A stretch of DNA of 16,010 bases. Source: Caryophanales bacterium UBA7057. GTDB taxonomy: Bacteria > Bacillota_I > Bacilli_A > RF39 > UBA660. The stretch's first letter is position 1. Every line of letters begins with the position of its first letter. The stretch covers positions 1-16,010 of the forward strand of contig DLAC01000008.1 of assembly GCA_002493865.1 (NCBI GenBank), read 5' to 3'. The translations under genes and the position numbers were made by a program. The notes beneath the pieces were generated by a model. It did no database searches and was not told the origin of the DNA. It was given only the letters and a program-made list of their open reading frames with translations. Of the stretch, positions 8,121-13,811 are shown piece after piece.

Positions 8121-8615
8121 TTACTCTCCTTCTTTTTGTTGTGCATATAAATCTAAGCAGATTGATAAATCTCTTGCAATTTGAATCATACCACCAGCAA
8201 GCATTGTAAGTAGTCCTTCTCTTGATGGAAGTTTTGCAAGTGCTTGAAGTGCAGCTTGATCTGATTTTTCTCCATCTACAATCCCTACTTTTAACATTAA
8301 TGCTGGATGTGTCTTTGCAAAATCTGATAAAACCTTAATTGGCGCAATTGCATCACTACCGAATGCTAAAGCACTAGGTCCTTCTAGACTTTCATTCAAA
8401 TCGATTTTAAGATCTGAAAAAGCTCTAGCCATCAAAGTATTTTTATATACTTTGTAGTCACTTCCTGACTCTCTTAAAGCTCTTCTAAGTTCCTTGGATT
8501 CTCCATCCGTTAATCCACGATAATCAAATAATACAATCGTAGAAGAATTAGAAACAGTATCTTTAATTTCATCAATGACTGCTTGCTTTTGTTCTAAGAT
8601 CTTTACATTTGCCAT
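8121..8615 (-). CDS. rplJ: Ribosomal protein uL10
   Basis: 164-aa uL10, base of the ribosomal L12 stalk, close to the Firmicutes norm. The N-terminal rRNA-binding domain has the typical IVLFDYRGLTDGESKELRRA (about residues 27-46) and YKVYKNTLMARAF (54-66). The C-terminal helical tail that carries L12 dimers ends with LDLYAQQKEGE. AGGAGGTG lies six bases before ATG 8615. The 5' leader of the transcript is a recognisable L10 leader, so L10 (probably as the L10-L12 complex) is expected to repress its own operon. rplL follows after a 40-base gap. Confidence 0.97.
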   Translation of the reverse strand: MANVKILEQKQAVIDEIKDTVSNSSTIVLFDYRGLTDGESKELRRALRESGSDYKVYKNTLMARAFSDLKIDLNESLEGPSALAFGSDAIAPIKVLSDFAKTHPALMLKVGIVDGEKSDQAALQALAKLPSREGLLTMLAGGMIQIARDLSICLDLYAQQKEGE

Positions 8616-8657
8616 GAAAACACCTCCTATAATTATTTTTATTTAGGGATGCCATAG

Positions 8658-8686
8658 AAAAAGTTCCTGACGACGCCAAGAACTTT
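8658..8686 (-). terminator. Attenuator terminator in the rplJ leader
   Basis: Minus strand AAAGTTCTTGG pairs with TCAGGAACTTT (11 pairs, two G-U) around CGTCG, followed by TTTTTCT. It lies 40-70 bases before the rplJ start, inside the L10 leader region. Confidence 0.8.
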
Positions 8687-8704
8687 TAAACTTTTTTAAG
8701 TCCT
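8679..8704 (-). promoter_or_regulatory. Candidate antiterminator hairpin of the rplJ leader
   Basis: Minus strand AGGACTT (8704-8698) can pair with AAGTTCT (8685-8679). The second arm is the same stretch that forms the 5' side of the terminator, so only one of the two hairpins can exist at a time. Confidence 0.65.
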
Positions 8705-8756
8705 CGGTAGGATTTACTTTTATACCTACTGTCTTTGGCACCAATAAATTACTAAT

Positions 8757-8785
8757 ATTATAAATGATTCTTTCCTATTTGTCAA
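8757..8785 (-). promoter_or_regulatory. Perfect consensus promoter of rplJ-rplL overlapping the rplA stop
   Basis: Minus strand: TTGACA (8785-8780), exactly 17 bases, TATAAT (8762-8757). Both boxes match the housekeeping consensus at all six positions. The -35 is encoded within the last codons of rplA, and the rplA stop TAG (8777-8775) lies in the spacer. Confidence 0.92.
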
Positions 8786-9473
8786 AAGAATTTGCTAAAA
8801 TTCTGATTCCAGGACCCATTGTACTTGTAACTGATACATTCTTAATATAGTCACCTTTAACAGTTGCAGGTTTTACTTTAAGAATAGCAGCAACAAAAGC
8901 ATTTAAGTTTTCTAATAATTGCTCTTCTGTAAATGAAACTTTTCCAATGATTCCATGAACATTTCCAAAACTGTCTGTTCTATACTCAACACGTCCAGCC
9001 TTTACTTCAGATACAGCCTTTGCTACATCGACAGTTACAGTTCCAGTTTTAGGGTTAGGCATTAATCCCTTAGGTCCTAAAACTCTACCTAATTTACCAA
9101 GTAGTGGCATCATATCAGGAGTAGCAATCATAACATCGAAATCGAACCAATTTTCTTTTTCAATTTTTTCTAACATGTCAGTATCTCCAACATAGTCAGC
9201 ACCAGCATCTTTTGCTTTCTTTGCTTGTTCTCCTTTAGCAATTACAAGTACACGTTTTGTTTTACCAGTACCATGAGGTAAAACAATTGCACCTCTTAAT
9301 TGTTGATCAGCCTTTTTGGTATCAAGGTTTAGTCTAAGAGCAACTTCAACACTACTATCAAATTTTGTAGTAGAAGTCTCCTTTACTAACTTAATAGCTT
9401 CTTCTTTTGTATAAAGTTTTGTCTTTTCTACTTTTTGAATAGCTTCAACATACTTTTTGCCATGTTTTTTCAT
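8775..9473 (-). CDS. rplA: Ribosomal protein uL1
   Basis: 232-aa uL1, the standard length, forming the L1 stalk at the E site. It starts MKKHGKKYVEAIQKVEKTKL and shows the conserved blocks AIVLPHGTGKTKRVLVIAKG, GRVLGPKGLMPNPKTGTV and the C-terminal SVTSTMGPGIRIL. L1 is also a classic translational repressor of the rplK-rplA mRNA, acting through an mRNA copy of its rRNA site. AAGGAGG lies before ATG 9473. Its last codons encode the -35 box of the next operon. The 119-base gap to rplK contains a structured element whose outer helix ends at the ribosome binding site of this gene. Confidence 0.98.
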   Translation of the reverse strand: MKKHGKKYVEAIQKVEKTKLYTKEEAIKLVKETSTTKFDSSVEVALRLNLDTKKADQQLRGAIVLPHGTGKTKRVLVIAKGEQAKKAKDAGADYVGDTDMLEKIEKENWFDFDVMIATPDMMPLLGKLGRVLGPKGLMPNPKTGTVTVDVAKAVSEVKAGRVEYRTDSFGNVHGIIGKVSFTEEQLLENLNAFVAAILKVKPATVKGDYIKNVSVTSTMGPGIRILANSFDK

Positions 9474-9479
9474 AATATT

Positions 9480-9569
9480 CCTCCTTATGTGGTATTTGTG
9501 TATTTCTACACTACTAGCGAGATATGATATTTAAAATATCAAATTTGGTAAGCGGATCTCTCCCACATA
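9480..9569 (-). promoter_or_regulatory. Candidate L1-binding mRNA element controlling rplA
   Basis: On the minus strand TATGTGG (9569-9563) pairs with CCACATA (9492-9486), one base from the AGGAGG of rplA (9485-9480). Inside are GAGAT/ATCTC with a GATATTT/AAATATC hairpin, and a perfect GTGTA-GAAA-TACAC hairpin (9511-9498). The flanks GTGGGAG and AAATACCAC, in this order and pairing, match the base of the L1-binding arm of 23S rRNA as I recall it (GGTGGGAG ... GAAATACCACC). This suggests an autogenous L1 site between rplK and rplA; covariation has not been tested. Confidence 0.6.
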
Positions 9570-9592
9570 GATATATCACCTATATGAATTTT

Positions 9593-10018
9593 TTAATCAG
9601 TGATTGTAATACCCATATTACGGGCAGTACCTTCAATAATCTTCATTGCCTCTTCTACTGTATAGGCATTTAAGTCAGGTAACTTAATTTCTGCGATTTC
9701 TTTTAATTGTGCTCTTGTAATAGAACCAGCAGTCTCACTACCAGATTTACTAGCACCCTTATTAACACCAGCAGCCTTCTTAATTAAGAATCCAGCAGGT
9801 GGAGTTTTGATTACAAAATCGAAACTTCTGTCGTCGTAAACAGAGATTTCAACTGGTAAAATATCTCCCATTTTCTCTCTAGTTGCATCATTATACCTTG
9901 TACAAAACTCTTGTAAATTAATTCCAGCAGGTCCTAATACTGTTCCAACAGGTGGAGCAGGTGTAGCTTTACCAGCAGGAATTTGTAATTTAATCTTTTT
10001 TACAACTTCTTTTGCCAC
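9593..10018 (-). CDS. rplK: Ribosomal protein uL11
   Basis: uL11, 141 aa with the chosen start, exactly the common length. It forms the GTPase-associated centre with 23S rRNA and the L10-L12 stalk. The N-terminal domain has LQIPAGKATPAPPVGTVLGP and NLQEFCTRYN; the C-terminal RNA-binding domain has DFVIKTPPAGFLIKKAAGV and KLPDLNAYTVEEAMKIIEGT. I choose the GTG at 10018 (MAKEVVKKIKLQ) because AGGAGGTG at 10032-10025 lies six bases upstream; the longer frame from 10027 would start inside that site. It has its own promoter about 130 bases upstream with a structured leader, and is followed by rplA. Confidence 0.98.
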   Translation of the reverse strand: MAKEVVKKIKLQIPAGKATPAPPVGTVLGPAGINLQEFCTRYNDATREKMGDILPVEISVYDDRSFDFVIKTPPAGFLIKKAAGVNKGASKSGSETAGSITRAQLKEIAEIKLPDLNAYTVEEAMKIIEGTARNMGITITD

Positions 10019-10024
10019 GAAAAA

Positions 10025-10032
10025 CACCTCCT
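10025..10032 (-). promoter_or_regulatory. Ribosome binding site deciding the GTG start of rplK
   Basis: Minus strand AGGAGGTG, six bases before GTG GCA AAA. The GTG within AGGAGGTG itself is in frame but would leave no binding site. Confidence 0.8.
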
Positions 10033-10059
10033 ATAAATTTTTGTTCCGTTTTCACGTGT

Positions 10060-10122
10060 GTGGTCCAAGTAGCTTTTTATCCGCTTGATTCATTCGAATC
10101 TTTTTAACAAATTGCTTCCCAC
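10060..10122 (-). promoter_or_regulatory. Structured 5' leader of rplK, possible L1 site
   Basis: Minus strand GTGGGAAGC (10122-10114) and GGACCAC (10066-10060) can pair through GTGG/CCAC, enclosing a perfect GATTC-GAAT-GAATC hairpin (10100-10087). The rplK leader is the usual place for the L1 autogenous site, and GTGGGA recalls it, but the 3' side fits the rRNA motif less well than the element before rplA. Confidence 0.4.
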
Positions 10123-10152
10123 TAACTCTATATAATTAAATATAGCCCTTAA

Positions 10153-10181
10153 ATAATAACATTATTCATAGAAAAAAGCAA
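10153..10181 (-). promoter_or_regulatory. Promoter of rplK-rplA (extended -10)
   Basis: Minus strand: TTGCTT (10181-10176), 17-base spacer, TATTAT (10158-10153) preceded by TGT, an extended -10. The start near 10147 gives a leader of about 130 bases. Confidence 0.7.
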
Positions 10182-10240
10182 GTTTTTTCCATATTTTATC
10201 TGTAAATTTTTCTCTATCAAAGAAAAGATAAGAAATTCTA

Positions 10241-10777
10241 CTAGTTTGCAACCTCAATTTCTGTAATTTCTACTTCTACAGAAGTTTCTTGTCCAAACAA
10301 ATCAACCATTAAATTAACCTTCTGAGTTGCTGGATCAATTTCATCAATCACACCAAACATACCAGCGAATGGTCCAGAAATAATACGAACGCGAGTTCCC
10401 TTCTCTAATTCTTTATTAATATCAATTCTACTCATTCCCATGTTGTTCAGGATTTTATCTACTTCAAATGGTTGTAATGGTGTAGGTTTCGCACCCTTTC
10501 CACTAGATCCAATAAATCCAGTAACACCCGGTGTATTACGAACTACATACCATGCTTCATCACTCATTACCATTTCAACTAAGATATATCCTGGGAACAT
10601 TTTACGAATTTTCTCTTTTTCTACGCCATCTTTTACTTCTACTTCTTTTTGTTCAGGAACAATGACACGGAAAATATAATCTTTCATATCCATGCTTTCC
10701 GCACGCATTTCTAATTTTTCTTTTACTTTATTCTCATGACCAGAATAAGTATTAACTACATACCATTGTTTATCCAC
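10241..10777 (-). CDS. nusG: Transcription termination/antitermination factor NusG
   Basis: 178-aa NusG, which binds the beta' clamp and controls elongation, pausing and coupling to translation. The NGN domain starts MDKQWYVVNTYSGHENKVKE and contains FPGYILVEMVMSDEAWYVVR (about 61-80) and GVTGFIG. The KOW domain begins near residue 127 with RVRIISGPFAGMFGVI. The start is GTG at 10777; AGGTG within the last three codons of secE serves as ribosome binding site, and the gap to the secE stop is two bases, so the genes are coupled. Only a weak AT-rich hairpin follows the stop, without a T-run, so read-through into rplK is possible. Confidence 0.97.
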   Translation of the reverse strand: MDKQWYVVNTYSGHENKVKEKLEMRAESMDMKDYIFRVIVPEQKEVEVKDGVEKEKIRKMFPGYILVEMVMSDEAWYVVRNTPGVTGFIGSSGKGAKPTPLQPFEVDKILNNMGMSRIDINKELEKGTRVRIISGPFAGMFGVIDEIDPATQKVNLMVDLFGQETSVEVEITEIEVAN

Positions 10778-10779
10778 AA

Positions 10780-11136
10780 TTAGACACCTGCCTTTAATAG
10801 TGCAAACACTAAATCAATAATATAGAAGAATGCTGAAAAGAATAGAATAAATACAAGTGTTGCGATAGAATATTTCACCATATCTTTTTTACTAGGCCAT
10901 TTTACTTTAGAAACTTCTACTCTTACTTCATGGAAGAATTTAAAAATTCCTTTTCTTGGTTTCTGTGCTTTTACTTTCTTTAATTTTTTAGAAGTATCTT
11001 TTTTTACTTCTTTTTTTGAATCCTTCTTTGAGGAATCAGTTTTCTTTTCTTTGGATTTTTTTCCGTTTTCTCCAAGCTTTTCTAATTCTTGATCAACGTC
11101 CAAAATCTCTCTTTTTGACTTTACAACCTTTGCCAT
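10780..11136 (-). CDS. secE: Preprotein translocase subunit SecE with lysine-rich N-terminal extension
   Basis: 118-aa SecE, the clamp subunit of the SecYEG translocon in the cytoplasmic membrane. The conserved core is FKFFHEVRVEVSKVKWPSKK (about 65-84, with the invariant W80-P81) followed by one transmembrane segment at 88-113. Single-span Firmicutes SecE proteins are usually about 60-75 aa; here about 60 extra residues precede the core, very rich in lysine and probably disordered and cytoplasmic. ATG 11136 has AGGTGG upstream. The usual neighbour rpmG is absent; two P-loop genes lie upstream instead. nusG follows two bases after the stop. Confidence 0.95.
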   Translation of the reverse strand: MAKVVKSKREILDVDQELEKLGENGKKSKEKKTDSSKKDSKKEVKKDTSKKLKKVKAQKPRKGIFKFFHEVRVEVSKVKWPSKKDMVKYSIATLVFILFFSAFFYIIDLVFALLKAGV

Positions 11137-11187
11137 TTTTACCCACCTTTTTTATCAAAATAAAAACACCCTTTCGTGTTCACCATT

Positions 11188-11217
11188 AAGATAACACAAA
11201 AAGGGGAAAATAGTCAA
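11188..11217 (-). promoter_or_regulatory. Promoter of secE-nusG
   Basis: Minus strand: TTGACT (11217-11212), 18-base spacer, TATCTT (11193-11188). The -35 matches 5 of 6, the -10 only 4 of 6. Near the predicted start is a small hairpin AACAC/GTGTT (11180-11165) that would sit at the 5' end of the mRNA. Confidence 0.5.
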
Positions 11218-11225
11218 TATTATTT

Positions 11226-11798
11226 TTACTTTTTATATTGTTTTGAAGGAGCAAGTGAATATGTAAATTCTACTTCTCTAGGATCTTGAATTAAATATTC
11301 ATCCGTAAACATAAAATGATGATGTAAACTACCAGAAGAACCTTGATAACAAGTAAGTTGAGTTAACATATTAGAAAATAATCTTTCTGTAGTCATCCCA
11401 GGAATATTAAAATCCTTCCTCTGTTTACAAAATTCAGATTGTAATTGAAAGGGTAAATCCATTTTTAGTAAAGTCATTTTTCCAAAATATCCTTGTCTTC
11501 TAATACGAAGGATCGTTTCCCAAGCTTCAAACAAATGAATATTCAGCATATCTAAAACAATCAGTTCCTCTGGTTTTTTAATTGACTCCCTAATTAAAGA
11601 ATTATACCTTTTACGAATAGCAATAGAATCAAGTATTTCACCATGTTTTTGATGAGTCACAGAGTCAACAACATCATCCTGAGAAATAATGGTAGTAGCA
11701 ACTGGAGCCGTTTTCTTTAGTTTATAAGATAAGGTCGTTTTACCCGAAGTTGTCGGACCAAGAAGTAAAACAATTCGATGATGAATTGGAATATGCAT
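11226..11798 (-). CDS. P-loop kinase-like protein, paralog A (unknown substrate)
   Basis: 190-aa cytoplasmic P-loop protein. Walker A is GPTTSGKT at residues 14-21, following a hydrophobic strand (RIVLLL). A second motif SQDD is at 39-42 and a strand ending in aspartate, LIVLDMLN, at 79-86. This order (P-loop, S/N-x-D-D, hhhhDxxN) recalls polynucleotide-kinase-type and AAA_33 P-loop kinases, where the DD region positions the acceptor and the later aspartate is Walker B-like; this is analogy by motif only. The C-terminal part shares S-L-x-x-H-F and D/E-E-Y-I/L with paralog B just upstream, 24 bases away, so the pair arose by tandem duplication and is probably one operon. ATG 11798 has an AAGGGG site upstream. 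I cannot name a substrate. Confidence 0.7.
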   Translation of the reverse strand: MHIPIHHRIVLLLGPTTSGKTTLSYKLKKTAPVATTIISQDDVVDSVTHQKHGEILDSIAIRKRYNSLIRESIKKPEELIVLDMLNIHLFEAWETILRIRRQGYFGKMTLLKMDLPFQLQSEFCKQRKDFNIPGMTTERLFSNMLTQLTCYQGSSGSLHHHFMFTDEYLIQDPREVEFTYSLAPSKQYKK

Positions 11799-11822
11799 AA
11801 TAATTTACCCCTTTCTTCTACT

Positions 11823-12407
11823 TTATTTCACCTTATAGTATGGACGACTTCCCAAAGAAAATGAAAAATTAACCGTTGTAGGATTAAAAACAATGTACTC
11901 TTCAGAATATGGAAAATGGGTTTTTAAACTTCCATGATTGCTTTCATAATATAATCTTTGACCAAGCGCAATTGATTTAATTTCATCTTCAGTTAACGAC
12001 TGTTCCATAGAATCATTTTTCATTTCACAAAACGTGCGATGTAACTGAATCGATGGATAACTTTTAAGTAATGTGAACTTTCTAAAATAGTCCGTAGCTT
12101 TCATAGTAGAAATTAAATCAGAAACAGAATCCATTCCAATATTTAGTGTATCTAAAATAATTAATTGATCTTTATTTTCATGAAACGCTTCTTGAACAGC
12201 AGAAGCCATTTGCTGATGCAAAACAGAATCAAGAGCCTCTTGACTTTGGTTTAACTCTTCCTGTTTCAGAATATTCTCCTGAGAAATCACTTTAGATGGT
12301 GCATGATACTGTTCTTGAATTCTATATGCTAGAGTTGTTTTTCCAGAAGTTGTAGGTCCTATAATTATAATCATTTGGTTATTAATTTGAATATTTTTTG
12401 GAAACAT
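11823..12407 (-). CDS. P-loop kinase-like protein, paralog B (unknown substrate)
   Basis: 194-aa paralog of the next gene. Walker A GPTTSGKT is at residues 17-24; the second motif reads SQEN (42-45) where paralog A has SQDD; LIILDTLN is at 82-89. The tail SLKTHFPYSEEY (160-171) matches the tail of paralog A. The loss of the DD pair may mean changed or lost activity. I choose ATG 12407 (MFPKNIQINNQM) because GGGGGAG lies seven bases upstream; the longer frame from 12434 would begin right after the -10 box of the promoter at 12435-12463. The first gene of the P-loop pair, separated from the sigma factor operon by a terminator. Confidence 0.7.
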   Translation of the reverse strand: MFPKNIQINNQMIIIIGPTTSGKTTLAYRIQEQYHAPSKVISQENILKQEELNQSQEALDSVLHQQMASAVQEAFHENKDQLIILDTLNIGMDSVSDLISTMKATDYFRKFTLLKSYPSIQLHRTFCEMKNDSMEQSLTEDEIKSIALGQRLYYESNHGSLKTHFPYSEEYIVFNPTTVNFSFSLGSRPYYKVK

Positions 12408-12434
12408 AAAAACACTCCCCCTCATCGAAGGCAT

Positions 12435-12463
12435 ATTTTAACATAATTCTTAATAAAAAGCAA
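12435..12463 (-). promoter_or_regulatory. Promoter of the P-loop pair (extended -10)
   Basis: Minus strand: TTGCTT (12463-12458), 17-base spacer, TAAAAT (12440-12435) preceded by TGT. The -35 directly follows the T-run of the upstream terminator. Confidence 0.65.
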
Positions 12464-12464
12464 G

Positions 12465-12486
12465 AAAAAACGACTTTATAAGTCGC
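12465..12486 (-). terminator. Terminator of the mrnC-rlmB-sigma-pseudokinase unit
   Basis: Minus strand CGACTT pairs with AAGTCG around a three-base loop (12485-12471), with a possible flanking G-U, followed by six T. It is 39 bases after the stop at 12525. Confidence 0.8.
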
Positions 12487-12524
12487 AATTAAGTCTATAC
12501 TCAGTATTTCGTAAAATATACGTT

Positions 12525-13157
12525 CTAACGAGTTAAATAGAAATAAGCAAAAATAGATAGAATTGTTAAAATAGATACTAAAGAGAAAGCCAAAATATAA
12601 TTTACGTAGGCTGCCTCTTCTGTCTTTTGTGCCATTGCTCTACCGGCCTCTGTGCTTTTCGTAAGAGATCTTGAATTTCCCATAGTGTTTCCATTCATTT
12701 TCCGATTGATATAATCGCTATAGTAAAGAGGTGTTTCTAATCCCCCAAATACCTGCTGATAATAATCTAAATCCTCTTCTGGAAAATAAGTACGTACAAA
12801 ATCAGCATTATTTTGTAAAACGCTAAATTGTAACAGACCATTTTCTAAATTATATCCCATTTCCCCATCGGATAAATAGGTACAAAAAGCCAAAGTGGAT
12901 AACATCTCAATATCTTCTACTTGCGCACGCTTTAAATCTTCTTCATCAAAGAACGAACTAGAATTAGGATAAACAACTTGAAAAGAAGGAGTTCTTGTTT
13001 CTTCATCTATATAAACAGACTGAGGATTAAAGTTTCGAACGATTCCCCCATTACGATGAATTTCCTTTAGTTGTGCATCCAATTGATAGAAAAAATTACG
13101 TTTATAATCACTTGACATGCTTGATAGATTAAAATCTATGATATTGAGACGTCCCAT
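12525..13157 (-). CDS. C-terminally membrane-anchored protein, degenerate kinase-like, next to the sigma factor
   Basis: A 210-aa protein that I do not recognise by name. Residues 34-51 (HRNGGIVRNFNPQSVYID) resemble the catalytic loop of Ser/Thr kinases (H-x-x-G-I-V-H-R-D-L-K-P-x-N-I-x-I-D), but the catalytic Asp, Lys and Asn read N, N and S, one His is missing, and there is no glycine-rich loop or DFG. DIEMLSTLAF (82-91) would fit the later DxxSLG helix. So it may be a pseudokinase remnant; this is inference. One transmembrane segment at about 185-208 ends five bases short of the C-terminus, so the rest is cytoplasmic. ATG 13157 has ATAGGTGAT upstream; a TTG start overlapping the sigma stop is possible but unsupported. 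Position directly after a sigma gene suggests a regulator of it. Confidence 0.6.
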   Translation of the reverse strand: MGRLNIIDFNLSSMSSDYKRNFFYQLDAQLKEIHRNGGIVRNFNPQSVYIDEETRTPSFQVVYPNSSSFFDEEDLKRAQVEDIEMLSTLAFCTYLSDGEMGYNLENGLLQFSVLQNNADFVRTYFPEEDLDYYQQVFGGLETPLYYSDYINRKMNGNTMGNSRSLTKSTEAGRAMAQKTEEAAYVNYILAFSLVSILTILSIFAYFYLTR

Positions 13158-13198
13158 AGTATCACCTATTATAAGTATACAACCTCTTTTAAAAAAAT

Positions 13199-13810
13199 TC
13201 AATTCCTTAAATAATTCCGAAGTAGTCTTCGAATCCGTCGAAGCTTTGAAATTACTTTCGTTAAATCAATTTCTAATAATTCTGAAATTTCTGAATTAGA
13301 AAAACCATTCCAATACATTTCAAATATCTGACTAGACTGATCATCTAAATCCAAGCAAAAGTTTTGAACTTGTGTAGAAACTTGATGAAGAAAAAATTCT
13401 CTTTCCGGGTTTTCCGCTGATGGATTCTCAATATAATCACCTAAACATTGATCACTTCCTGGATAAATCTGTTCTAGAGATAAAGTATCTAAATAAATGG
13501 AGTTTTTCTTTGATTGAAATCTCTTAATATAATTTAAAATTCTACTTCTTACCGTAATACATAAAAAAGTATAGAATAAAGTTTCTTCACTATCCTGATA
13601 ATAACGGATGGCTCGATCAAAAGCAAGATAGACCTCTTGACACAAATCATCATACTCTACTCCATAACCTTTATAATACTGATAATACATCCCAGCATAC
13701 TTCTTTAAAAGTGGGTAATATTTATTGTAAAGAATAGAGAATGCATCTTCATCATTCTCTGCCACCATGTAAATTAGTTCATAATCATTATAAGCTTTGT
13801 AATCTTTCAT
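13199..13810 (-). CDS. Sigma-70 family RNA polymerase sigma factor (SigH position)
   Basis: 203-aa sigma factor with regions 2 and 4 only. Region 2 spans about residues 25-98: AFSILYNKYYPLLKKYAGMY, then DDLCQEVYLAFDRAIRYY (core-binding and -10 recognition) and LFYTFLCITVRSRILNYIKR. Region 4 has a helix-turn-helix at about 168-195 (NGFSNSEISELLEIDLTKVI followed by a basic helix). The position after rlmB is that of sigH in Firmicutes, but the sequence has diverged, so I give no symbol. ATG 13810 is preferred: AAAGGA (13820-13815), inside the last codons of rlmB, precedes it, and only one base separates it from the rlmB stop. The alternative ATG 13837 has no clear site. The stop is TGA. The next gene is membrane-anchored and may control it. 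Confidence 0.8.
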   Translation of the reverse strand: MKDYKAYNDYELIYMVAENDEDAFSILYNKYYPLLKKYAGMYYQYYKGYGVEYDDLCQEVYLAFDRAIRYYQDSEETLFYTFLCITVRSRILNYIKRFQSKKNSIYLDTLSLEQIYPGSDQCLGDYIENPSAENPEREFFLHQVSTQVQNFCLDLDDQSSQIFEMYWNGFSNSEISELLEIDLTKVISKLRRIRRLLRNYLRN

Positions 13811-13811
13811 T

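Larger units (their letters stand above)
8640..8750 (-). ncRNA. L10 leader (autoregulatory mRNA element of rplJ-rplL)
   Basis: The transcript predicted to begin near 8750 carries GCCAAAGACAGTAGG, then a hairpin GTAGG/CCTAC (8706-8730), then CCGAGGAC. These are the hallmarks of the ribosomal protein L10 leader family as I remember it. Immediately downstream are two mutually exclusive hairpins, an antiterminator at 8679-8704 and a terminator at 8658-8686, so binding of L10 probably sets whether transcription continues into rplJ. Confidence 0.85.

Noticed and set aside
7701..8150. 149-codon plus-strand frame opposite rplL
   Set aside because: It is the antisense shadow of the Ala-rich rplL gene, with no start signal.
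10198..10237. AT-rich hairpin after nusG as terminator
   Set aside because: The stem is weak with a bulge and there is no T-run, so it was not called.
11165..11180. AACAC/GTGTT hairpin plus TTTTATTTT before secE as terminator
   Set aside because: Only five pairs, and it lies immediately after the predicted secE transcription start, so a 5' end stem is a likelier reading.
13174..13202. TTGAAT-N17-TATACT upstream of the pseudokinase-like gene
   Set aside because: The predicted start would be about ten bases before the ATG and cut into its ribosome binding site; transcription from the sigma gene is simpler.
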